Shown here in pieces: positions 15,538-21,825 of a DNA stretch of 34,608 nt (position 1 is the stretch's first letter; each line of letters opens with the position of its first letter). The notes beneath the pieces were generated by a model. It saw only the letters and a program-made list of their open reading frames with translations, was not told the DNA's origin and ran no database searches. A program made the position numbers and the translations under genes. Origin of the DNA: an uncultured Bacilli bacterium (GTDB lineage: Bacteria > Bacillota_I > Bacilli_A > RF39 > UBA660); assembly GCA_950097225.1 (NCBI GenBank), contig CATNCE010000015.1, positions 1-34,608 of the forward strand, in the 5' to 3' direction.

Positions 15538-15636
15538 AGTATGGAAAACTATTTTATTAAAATATAGAGGTGTTCTCTACTAGCTGTAGATTGTTAATGA
15601 TAAGTAATTTACTAATACTTTTTTTGTTGTAAATTG

Positions 15637-15659
15637 AAAAAAAAGGACCTATTCGGTCC
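15637..15659 (-). terminator. terminator of Ham1-family gene
   Basis: On the minus strand GGACC-GAATA-GGTCC is followed by eight T (A at 15637-15644 on plus). It lies 35 nt after the stop of the Ham1-family gene. Confidence 0.75.
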
Positions 15660-15693
15660 CTGATAATTACATATACTTTATCTAGTATGGATT

Positions 15694-16305
15694 TTATATC
15701 TCACTAATATCTTTTTTTATTAGTCTCTTTGTTTTTTCATACTCATTTTTATACCACGTTATAAATTGCTCTTTAGCGGATATGTGTCCATCACGTCTGT
15801 TTAGTCTTTCTTTATCAGTCATCTCGGCCAATGTTTTAACAGAACCCGTTGGTTGAAATACATACCATAAAGAAGAACGCATCGCCTTATTTTCGTGTCC
15901 TCTTTTTTCATATGTTATACTGCCTTCATCGACACCATAGAAACAGTGAAACTCTGTTCCATCATAAAATGTTAAGCAATCTAAAAACTGACACCTTCTA
16001 TCTTCTATATCTTTTAAAGTATCTAGTAATCCATCTATATCCTCGGATATTCCACTTCTCCTTACAAATGCCCCAGGATATCCTGGATTATTAGGATAAT
16101 TAAGAATATTAAAACCTGAATCAATTACGAAACAAGGAGTTTTTAATGTTTCGTAAGCTTGCATGGCTTTACTTTTAGATACGAATTCTATATCATTTAT
16201 ATCGGGTTCTAAAAAAGCCATTGATATAACTTCAATAGGGATATTTTCTTCATTAAATCTTTCTTTTATTTCATATCCCTTATGTATATTTCCTGTTATA
16301 AACAT
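15694..16305 (-). CDS. Ham1/RdgB-family nucleotide pyrophosphatase (203 aa)
   Basis: The Ham1 (ITPase) family hydrolyses non-canonical purine NTPs to monophosphates. Family marks are the N-terminal TGNIHK, FVIDSGF with the conserved acidic residue, PGYPGAFVRR and a late DGHISAKEQF block. The N-terminus is a few residues shorter than usual. Its start overlaps a 52-aa ORF by 26 nt and lacks its own strong ribosome binding site, so translation is probably coupled. This divergent copy may be an accessory version beside a housekeeping RdgB elsewhere. Confidence 0.7.
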   Translation of the reverse strand: MFITGNIHKGYEIKERFNEENIPIEVISMAFLEPDINDIEFVSKSKAMQAYETLKTPCFVIDSGFNILNYPNNPGYPGAFVRRSGISEDIDGLLDTLKDIEDRRCQFLDCLTFYDGTEFHCFYGVDEGSITYEKRGHENKAMRSSLWYVFQPTGSVKTLAEMTDKERLNRRDGHISAKEQFITWYKNEYEKTKRLIKKDISEI

Positions 16306-16438
16306 CAGTAGTTAATTCATGTAACATTTTTTTTACTTTGTTAAAATTCCCTATAAATGGATCATTTACTGCCATTATTCTTTCTTCTAACTTTGAAAAA
16401 TTTATTTCGCTTGATTCTGTATGTGTATGTTTGATCAT
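16280..16438 (-). CDS. 52-aa hypothetical ORF coupled to Ham1-family gene
   Basis: GGAGAGG lies just upstream of the ATG at 16438. The product (starting MIKHTHTESSEINF, containing ERIMAVNDPFIGNFNKVKKML) is polar and helical, with no membrane segment. Its end overlaps the Ham1-family gene by 26 nt in another frame. It is either a small partner or a leader that sets translation of the enzyme. No family is recognised. Confidence 0.6.
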   Translation of the reverse strand: MIKHTHTESSEINFSKLEERIMAVNDPFIGNFNKVKKMLHELTTDVYNRKYT

Positions 16439-16494
16439 TATAAAACCTCTCCTTAGCTAATTATATTTTAGCAACAGAAGAGGAAATATATATG

Positions 16495-16973
16495 TCAGTT
16501 ATAAAAGTTTTCTAATAATTTTATAGCTTTAATTCTATTAATATAAAAATGCCTTATTTCTTCCTTAGATTCACAGTAGGCAGCTACACCCATTCGGTAC
16601 CAAGTAAAATTAAATCATGAGAATGAATTATTCTTTCTGATATGTTTTTTTTATCTTTTGAATAATATTCTATAAGACATTTTCTTTTTTCTTTAATCAC
16701 TTTGTTTATTAAATTGAAGATATTTTTATTCTTTATATCAATTTCATTTGGTGTTATAAATCTTTTAGGAACATTTATATTTTGATTTAATACATAGCCT
16801 CCATAGGGTCCTTTAATGGTGTCAATATAAATTCCTGCTTTTTCTATTTTTTCTTTATAAACCCGAATCATTCTTGGCGTAACTTCTAGTTTCTCAGCTA
16901 ATTCAGTTATACTATATTTTCTTCCAGAACTTAAATATTCAAGCATCATTAATACGTTGCTAATTTTAGACAT
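16495..16973 (-). pseudogene. frameshifted HTH-WYL regulator
   Basis: The first frame (16973-16584) gives a DeoR-like helix-turn-helix (YSITELAEKLEVTPRMIRVYKE, GPYGGYVL) followed by the beginning of a WYL domain (CLIEYYSKDKK, LILLGTEW), then a stop. One frame over, the sequence continues as VAAYCESKEEIRHFYINRIKAIKLLENFYN to a TGA at 16495, exactly where a WYL domain should continue. One indel at about 16590 explains this. WYL regulators sense nucleic-acid or nucleotide ligands; this copy lacks an intact sensor domain. Confidence 0.75.
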
Positions 16974-17023
16974 AAGATACCTCTTTTTTATTTTTTAGCT
17001 AAATCAATTGTATTCCCATTGAG

Positions 17024-17641
17024 CTAGTAGATACAATTATAGCCAAGATAAGCACTAGCCTTTATGGGAACCGCTATTCCCTTTTTCCATTCCTCTACTA
17101 ATATTTCTTTAGAGAATTTATCATTTACTATGTAATTTATTATTATGTTGTTGTTTTCAACTTTTAAGATAGTTTCTTCAATATTTAAAAAATTACTAAG
17201 ACAACGATCTTTTTTGCCGAATTCTAGAACTCTCTCTTTTGAAATATTAATTTTATCAGCAATTAAAAGAGCAGCTCCAACTGGGCTATTTATTTCATCC
17301 CCATTTGAATGGTCTTTGATAGCATGAATTATAGTTTCTTTACTTTCTCGTGATAGTGTTGTTTTATCTAGAAAATGAATACACATTTCACTGCTTCTCT
17401 TTACATGCCCATTTTTTCCTTCTATGGCGCCTATATCATGTAGCAACCCAGCAATTTTTCCTAATTCAATAGTATATTCGTCGAAATTAAGCTTTGCTAA
17501 TAGATTTTCAATAGTTCTTATTACAAAGGTAGTGTGATATCGTCCATGGCAAGCCATTAAGATATTTTCATTAACTTTATTTATTGAATCAATGATATTA
17601 TTTAACTCTTCATCGTTATTAAGCATGTCATATTTATTCAT
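17024..17641 (-). CDS. HD-domain phosphohydrolase (205 aa)
   Basis: The HD metal-binding motif is visible: H33-x-x-x-H (HGRYH), LLHDIG near residue 69, a later H (IHAIKDHSNGD) and a distal D (LLIADKIN). This is the fold of metal-dependent phosphohydrolases that act on nucleotides or related phosphoesters. The C-terminus (about 145-205) is beta-rich and unfamiliar. A GGAGG site precedes the ATG. It lies upstream of the broken WYL regulator on the same strand. The substrate is unknown. Confidence 0.75.
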   Translation of the reverse strand: MNKYDMLNNDEELNNIIDSINKVNENILMACHGRYHTTFVIRTIENLLAKLNFDEYTIELGKIAGLLHDIGAIEGKNGHVKRSSEMCIHFLDKTTLSRESKETIIHAIKDHSNGDEINSPVGAALLIADKINISKERVLEFGKKDRCLSNFLNIEETILKVENNNIIINYIVNDKFSKEILVEEWKKGIAVPIKASAYLGYNCIY

Positions 17642-17719
17642 ATTATCCTCCTAATTACTAATATTCTAACACAACTTAATAGCTATTTGAAATATGTTTA
17701 ATTAGATGCACTTAAAATA

Positions 17720-17848
17720 GTGCGTTATAGCATTACTATTTGTAATACTAAATTAAAAGAGCACCTAACTCAGCATTGAATTAGGCGCTACACAAATTAT
17801 GGGGTAACACTCACCTAAGGATTCGAGTATTAATAATCTGGTGCCCGA
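17720..17848 (+). pseudogene. decayed copy of type I toxin cassette
   Basis: The sequence aligns with the 3' part of the intact cassette at 18920-19020. A hydrophobic tail frame (CVIALLFVILN, stop) is followed by TAAAAGA, the hairpin GCACCTAA/TTAGGCGC (17761-17788), a TACACAA segment, then GGGTAACACTCA. In the intact copy the matching parts are the toxin stop, CCACCTAA/TTAGGTGG, TAACCAA and GGCAACACTCA. No start codon or T-run remains, so this copy looks dead. Confidence 0.5.
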
Positions 17849-17872
17849 AAGAGAGGACGTACAATAACTTTT

Positions 17873-18676
17873 TTAAATATTTAACTCTAATCCTACACCA
17901 ACTTCATTGATATCTAATTTTTTTGCCATTTCTATTTTTGCTTTTAAAGATACACAATGACATGGATATAACAATTCGATATTATTTTCTTTTAAATAAT
18001 CTATAGTTTTTTCTAACCTTTCATTTACATCAAATAAATGAAATCCACCAATAACTCCATATATTCTATCGTCATTACAAACTTTTTTAGCGTATTCTAT
18101 TATATTGCAAATGCCACTATGAGAACATCCTGTTATAACAAATAACCCTTTTTCACTTTTATAAACAATTGCTGAATCATCATTTATTGTATCATCAATT
18201 TTTTCTCCATTAACAATACTTTTTCCAATTGAATATCTCTGTTCAAAATCATTCAAAATAGGAATCTCTCCTAAATAGGTAATATGTTCGCTAATTTGAA
18301 CTGGTTTTTTAGATAAATTTAATTGACAAACTTTTGATAGTTCTTCCTTAGATAAAGGACTTCCAATATATAAGCCAGTTGAATCTTCTTTATAATCAAA
18401 ACATTCTGGATGAGCAATTAACTCAATAGTTCTTTTTTCTTTAAAAATATATATTAAACCACCAGTATGATCATCATGACCATGTGATATAACTAATTTG
18501 TTAACATCATTCAAATTAATATTCATTTTCTTTGCATTTTCTATAATAATAGTTGAGTATCCTGTGTCAAATAATATTTTTTCATTGCCATCTTCAATAT
18601 AATAACTTACTCCTGGTTCTGCTAAATAATACATATCAATGAATGTATTATTATCTTCTAATACTTTTAATTTCAT
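17873..18676 (-). CDS. MBL-fold metallo-hydrolase (267 aa)
   Basis: The ATG at 18676 has GAGGAAT upstream; the longer frame to 18721 crosses the promoter. HGHDDH at residues 65-70 is the metallo-beta-lactamase zinc motif, with further ligands in the TGCSHSG and GGFHLF blocks. The overall order resembles the MBL subgroup annotated as dihydropterin-ribofuranosyl-aminobenzene phosphate synthase-like, but the substrate cannot be read from sequence. There is no signal peptide. A palindrome in its promoter suggests regulation. Confidence 0.75.
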   Translation of the reverse strand: MKLKVLEDNNTFIDMYYLAEPGVSYYIEDGNEKILFDTGYSTIIIENAKKMNINLNDVNKLVISHGHDDHTGGLIYIFKEKRTIELIAHPECFDYKEDSTGLYIGSPLSKEELSKVCQLNLSKKPVQISEHITYLGEIPILNDFEQRYSIGKSIVNGEKIDDTINDDSAIVYKSEKGLFVITGCSHSGICNIIEYAKKVCNDDRIYGVIGGFHLFDVNERLEKTIDYLKENNIELLYPCHCVSLKAKIEMAKKLDINEVGVGLELNI

Positions 18677-18699
18677 AAATAATTCCTCATCGTATAGTA

Positions 18700-18716
18700 T
18701 ATTGTTTTTGACAATA
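18700..18716 (-). promoter_or_regulatory. palindromic operator in MBL-gene promoter
   Basis: TATTGT and ACAATA face each other across five bases. On the minus strand it lies between a TTGTGT (-35-like) and TACTAT (-10-like) with 16-bp spacing, about 25 bp before the start codon. Confidence 0.45.
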
Positions 18717-18729
18717 CACAAGTATGTTT

Positions 18730-18750
18730 ACTAAATTGGCATAATTTAGT
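18730..18750. repeat. 8-bp inverted repeat
   Basis: ACTAAATT and AATTTAGT around GGCAT, just upstream of the MBL gene's promoter. It is possibly a second operator or structure between the divergent MBL and toxin-peptide loci. Confidence 0.4.
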
Positions 18751-18850
18751 AGAAAATTCTTGTTACCAAAACTCATGTTTTCTATAATCATTTTAGGAAC
18801 ATTTAATAAGTTGGGTGGAGCCAAACTTCATAAAGAAGGGAGGCGATACA

Positions 18851-18934
18851 ATGAACAAGAAAGATTTACTAATCTTTGCTCTAGTAATTATTATCTTCCT
18901 TTTACTATTATTGTTATTCATAACTTTAATATAA
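18851..18934 (+). CDS. 27-aa hydrophobic peptide, probable type I toxin
   Basis: GGGAGG lies 7 nt before the ATG. After MNKKD, the whole peptide is one membrane helix (LLIFALVIIIFLLLLLLFITLI). It is followed by two strong stem-loops, the second with a T-run. This is the arrangement of small type I toxins, whose mRNA is silenced by an antisense RNA from the same locus. A decayed copy of the 3' cassette lies about 1.2 kb away. The antisense promoter is not identified, so the toxin role is inferred. Confidence 0.55.
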   Translation: MNKKDLLIFALVIIIFLLLLLLFITLI

Positions 18935-18941
18935 AAGAAAT

Positions 18942-18970
18942 CCACCTAACTCATCCAATGATTTAGGTGG
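18942..18970 (+). ncRNA. structured 3' element of toxin mRNA / possible antisense target
   Basis: CCACCTAA (18942-18949) and TTAGGTGG (18963-18970) form a perfect 8-bp stem 7 nt after the toxin stop. The same stem with changed bases (GCACCTAA/TTAGGCGC) appears in the decayed copy, so the pairing is largely kept. Confidence 0.5.
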
Positions 18971-18983
18971 TAACCAATTAAAC

Positions 18984-19022
18984 GGCAACACTCAACACTG
19001 GCATATTGAATGTTCCTTTTTT
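18984..19022 (+). terminator. terminator of toxin cassette
   Basis: GGCAACACTCAA pairs with TTGAATGTTCC (about ten pairs with one bulge and one mismatch), followed by six T. Confidence 0.7.
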
Positions 19023-19063
19023 ATTTTATGCAAGTTTCCTTGACATATTCATGATATCATAAA

Positions 19064-19085
19064 AACGACTTTTTGACAAGTCGTT
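19064..19085 (-). terminator. terminator of tRNA-Arg (bidirectional)
   Basis: AACGACTT and AAGTCGTT form an 8-bp stem with a 6-nt loop and T-runs on both strands. On the minus strand it follows the tRNA-Arg. Confidence 0.65.
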
Positions 19086-19123
19086 TTGTTTAATACTCGA
19101 AAAGGTCGAGTTTCCTATCAATC

Positions 19124-19200
19124 TGGTGTTCCCAGGCAGAATCGAACTGCCGACCTATCGCTTAGGAGGCGATTGCTCTATCCTACTGAGCTACGAGAAC
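19124..19200 (-). tRNA. tRNA-Arg (anticodon CCT)
   Basis: A 77-nt cloverleaf: acceptor GTTCTCG/TGGGAAC, D arm GCTC/GAGC, anticodon stem ATCGC/GCGAT with loop CTCCTAA (CCT), T arm GGCAG/CTGCC with loop TTCGATT, and encoded CCA. Confidence 0.95.
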
Positions 19201-19237
19201 ATATATGTATTATATCAAAAAAAAATAACAATGGATA

Positions 19238-19759
19238 CTATTTACGTCCCATTGTTACAAAATAAAATGCCATTATAACAGCCAAATTTAATTTTCCGTT
19301 GACAATATTAGTAATTTTAGTGTAACTAAACTTATTAGCAAAATACTCATAAATAGCAACCATCTTATCAACAGCAGTTAAAACCCAACTCTCCTTGTAC
19401 TTCGGCACTTTGGTGTTTAAAGGAAACATGTGTGCTTCAATCGCGTTTTCTTCAATTGCATTTAAGGAAAATTCCCCTTTCGCATTTTGAAGGGCAATAT
19501 CCGGATGGACAACACCTTGGATAAGTCCATGATTGCTACCAAATTCGTCATTGGTAAAAAAATCATGTAGTAAAGCTGCACGAGTTGCTGACTCGTAATC
19601 TAATTTTAATTTCTTTGATATTTTGTATACATTTTTAGCTACGCGAATAGAATGCTCCATTCTAGTTATACCATGATGTGACTCATAGGCAATTTTCTGA
19701 AACTTTCTATTGGCCATTATATCTTTAGAAATATAATCAAAACTCTTATCGTTTTTCAT
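19238..19759 (-). CDS. HD-domain phosphohydrolase (173 aa)
   Basis: The start at 19759 follows GGAGG with 11-nt spacing; the longer frame to 19804 would cross an extended -10 promoter (TGCTATAAT). HD motif residues are in HGITRMEHSIRV, LLHDFF, an EAHMFP block and TAVDKMVAIYEY. It is therefore a metal-dependent phosphohydrolase fold. The C-terminus (KLNLAVIMAFYFVTMGRK) is hydrophobic and may associate with the membrane. The substrate is unknown. It is transcribed alone, ahead of tRNA-Arg. Confidence 0.75.
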   Translation of the reverse strand: MKNDKSFDYISKDIMANRKFQKIAYESHHGITRMEHSIRVAKNVYKISKKLKLDYESATRAALLHDFFTNDEFGSNHGLIQGVVHPDIALQNAKGEFSLNAIEENAIEAHMFPLNTKVPKYKESWVLTAVDKMVAIYEYFANKFSYTKITNIVNGKLNLAVIMAFYFVTMGRK

Positions 19760-19786
19760 ATATTGAATAACCTCCAGTACTTTCTC

Positions 19787-19795
19787 ATTATAGCA
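19787..19795 (-). promoter_or_regulatory. extended -10 promoter of HD gene
   Basis: The minus strand reads TGCTATAAT at 19795-19787. It lies about 28 bp before the chosen start codon; no strong -35 is visible, as is common for extended -10 promoters. Confidence 0.55.
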
Positions 19796-19895
19796 CATTT
19801 GCATGCTATAAATGTGAAATTTGTGTTATTTTTTTATTATTTAACACTTTTAAGTAACCATATAGATTATATTACTTTTTCGCATTTTTGTCTAG

Positions 19896-20744
19896 TTAGC
19901 TACCCATTTCGAATGTAAAACCATTGTTTTCAACAGTAAACCCTTGTTTACTAAATACCATGCCATTATCTAGAGTAATGCTCGTTGCGTCCTCAGTATA
20001 AGAGTGTAAACCATGCACACCCCCGTCATAATAATATGCAAGTTCATATTTTATTGCGCCATTTATTAATAGCAACTTAGAAGAAGCATCATCTTGGTAT
20101 TGATAGTATTTCATTTCAGTATCAGCCATTTCTAATTCTATGCCATCACAGAATAGATAATTGTCATTTACGGTAAATAAACGATAGTTTCCATCTGTAC
20201 TATTTAAACCTAAACTACTATTCTTTAAATCATATGCACCTTCTTCTTTGTGTATGATTCCTGCATCATTTTTTGTAAATAAAATATAATGATAGCTAAA
20301 ATCTTTTTGAGTTGGAGCTAGTATTAAAACCATGTTATCATTTTGAAACTTACGAGCTATTTCACGATTATATACATATTTAGGAAAAGGATTGGCTTTA
20401 GTCGTTGTCGTAGTTGTCGTCGTATATTTTGCATCACTCGTAGTAATATATTTACTTATAAGACGATAGCCCAAGTATGATAAGAAACCAGCTAAAGCAA
20501 ATAACGTTATGACAATTATAAAGCTTATGATGGGATTGTGTTTTTTTACTTTAATGGCATTGTTAACATCACGAGCTTGATTAGTGTTAATGGCTTGGTT
20601 AGCTTGAATTGTAGCACTTACGATGTTATCGCGCTCACGGTTTAACATATTATCATTTTGATTCACTGTAACTTTTGATAAGTCAACTTTTTCTGGTGTA
20701 ACATAGTTATTGTTATTATTATTTTGATTATTGTTATTATTCAT
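19896..20744 (-). CDS. membrane protein with Asn-rich head and extracellular beta domain (282 aa)
   Basis: The start at 20744 follows GGAGTG. The N-terminus is Asn-rich and repetitive (NNNNQNNNNNN), then a polar stretch to a TM helix at about 74-95 (ISFIIVITLFALAGFLSYLGY). A threonine run (eight T) links it to an extracellular beta-rich domain of about 165 residues, which I do not recognise. The charge pattern (KVKKHN before the TM) puts the N-terminus inside. The gene overlaps the membrane gene before it by 8 nt, so the two are coupled, and it lies at the end of the surface block. Confidence 0.7.
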   Translation of the reverse strand: MNNNNNQNNNNNNYVTPEKVDLSKVTVNQNDNMLNRERDNIVSATIQANQAINTNQARDVNNAIKVKKHNPIISFIIVITLFALAGFLSYLGYRLISKYITTSDAKYTTTTTTTTKANPFPKYVYNREIARKFQNDNMVLILAPTQKDFSYHYILFTKNDAGIIHKEEGAYDLKNSSLGLNSTDGNYRLFTVNDNYLFCDGIELEMADTEMKYYQYQDDASSKLLLINGAIKYELAYYYDGGVHGLHSYTEDATSITLDNGMVFSKQGFTVENNGFTFEMGS

Positions 20745-21318
20745 TATTAGCACTCCTTTTTATTTTAATTAATGCTTTAGTAAAATCATTTATAATGCAT
20801 GAATATTGATTATTTTCTTTATATACTACATTAGAATTTGTATAAAATGTATATATATCATTTTCCTCACTTTTAAATGATAAATATAGTAAGTTATTAT
20901 CTATTTTATCAATCGCAATTAGTGTTAAATTTAAATTCTTTCTTTTAAAGAAATAGTAATTGATAAAAATATATAAACAAGTAATAAGTATACCTATTGG
21001 TAAATTGTAAGTGTTTATCCCAAATTTTATAGAGTTAGCAATAAAAGCTATTCCAGCGGGAGCTAAAATTGAAAATGATATATACCCATAGATGGCACTA
21101 AAGCCATTATCAAGGTTATTTATAACAGATGATGCTGGATAACTTTTGATGATAAGACGCATTATGAAGTAGCTAAGCACGATGCTTACAAATATTTCTA
21201 AGCTAAAATATGTTATATTAAATTCATTAATAGTTACAAAGTTAATTAACGTCATACCATAAAGTGATACACATATACAAATTAATGGTATTAATAATAA
21301 TAGAAATAATATACTCAT
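20737..21318 (-). CDS. polytopic membrane protein, unknown (193 aa)
   Basis: The start at 21318 follows AAGGATG. Four or five hydrophobic segments occupy about residues 1-22, 37-57, 78-98 and 107-124, followed by a basic loop and a soluble beta-rich tail (about 130-193, NLTLIAIDKIDNNLLYLSFK). I do not recognise the family. Its stop overlaps the start of the Asn-rich membrane protein, so the two are likely to be partners. Confidence 0.65.
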   Translation of the reverse strand: MSILFLLLLIPLICICVSLYGMTLINFVTINEFNITYFSLEIFVSIVLSYFIMRLIIKSYPASSVINNLDNGFSAIYGYISFSILAPAGIAFIANSIKFGINTYNLPIGILITCLYIFINYYFFKRKNLNLTLIAIDKIDNNLLYLSFKSEENDIYTFYTNSNVVYKENNQYSCIINDFTKALIKIKRSANNE

Positions 21319-21342
21319 AGCTAGCATCCTTTACTATAAATA

Positions 21343-21348
21343 ATTATA
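21343..21348 (-). promoter_or_regulatory. -10 element before membrane gene pair
   Basis: TATAAT on the minus strand, about 25 bp before the start codon at 21318. The best -35 (TTGATA) is 19 bp away, so the promoter is moderate. Confidence 0.4.
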
Positions 21349-21371
21349 TCATAAAAAAGTTTATTTATATC

Positions 21372-21411
21372 AAAATAAAAGCATACATTTTTTTATGTAC
21401 ACTTTTATTTT
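21372..21411 (-). terminator. long hairpin ending the surface operon
   Basis: AAAATAAAAG (21372-21381) and CTTTTATTTT (21402-21411) form a 10-bp stem, continued by CATACAT/ATGTACA pairs around a T-run. It lies 12 nt after the ASCH gene. The T tail is weak, so some read-through into the next two membrane genes is possible. Confidence 0.6.
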
Positions 21412-21422
21412 ATAACTTCATA

Positions 21423-21821
21423 TTATTTATTTTGTGGATACTCAAAATCCCAAAGGCTTAACTTTCCCTTACAAGTAATAGGATCTATTTCTTCTGGATT
21501 TTCCATTTTAAAAGCATAGCCTTGCCAATCTTGATGAGTTATTACACTATGGTATATGCGCTCATCTTGATCTTTTAAAATTTTTCTAAAAGTATCGTCA
21601 ACTTTGATACAATCAGTGATAGTAACTTTTCCTATTATACATCCTGATGGATATTCTAAATTAAGATATTTAAATCTTTCTAAAGCTTTTTTATCAACAC
21701 CAAGTCCTGCGTGGATGAGAATATCCCCACGATATTTAGTACACCATGTTCGAAATTCATACTTTTTATAGCCCTTGATGATTAAAGTTGCAAAGGGTTG
21801 TTTAATAGTTATTACTTTCAT
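21423..21821 (-). CDS. ASCH-domain protein (132 aa)
   Basis: The ASCH fold (PUA-like, RNA/nucleotide-binding) is shown by the N-terminal KVITIKQPFATLIIKGYKKYEFRTW, then RGDILIHAG and a central GCIIGKVTITDCI. The length fits a stand-alone ASCH domain. Such proteins are linked to RNA modification or hydrolysis of modified nucleosides. Its start follows the stop of the cohesin/cadherin-like gene by 4 nt, so it is the last gene of the surface operon, an odd partner for secreted proteins. Confidence 0.85.
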   Translation of the reverse strand: MKVITIKQPFATLIIKGYKKYEFRTWCTKYRGDILIHAGLGVDKKALERFKYLNLEYPSGCIIGKVTITDCIKVDDTFRKILKDQDERIYHSVITHQDWQGYAFKMENPEEIDPITCKGKLSLWDFEYPQNK

Positions 21822-21825
21822 TTAA

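Noticed and set aside
17760-17850. Possible decayed tRNA, suggested by GGTGCCCGAAAGAG-like text
   Set aside because: No acceptor or T arm could be paired; the segment aligns better with the 3' region of the type I toxin cassette.
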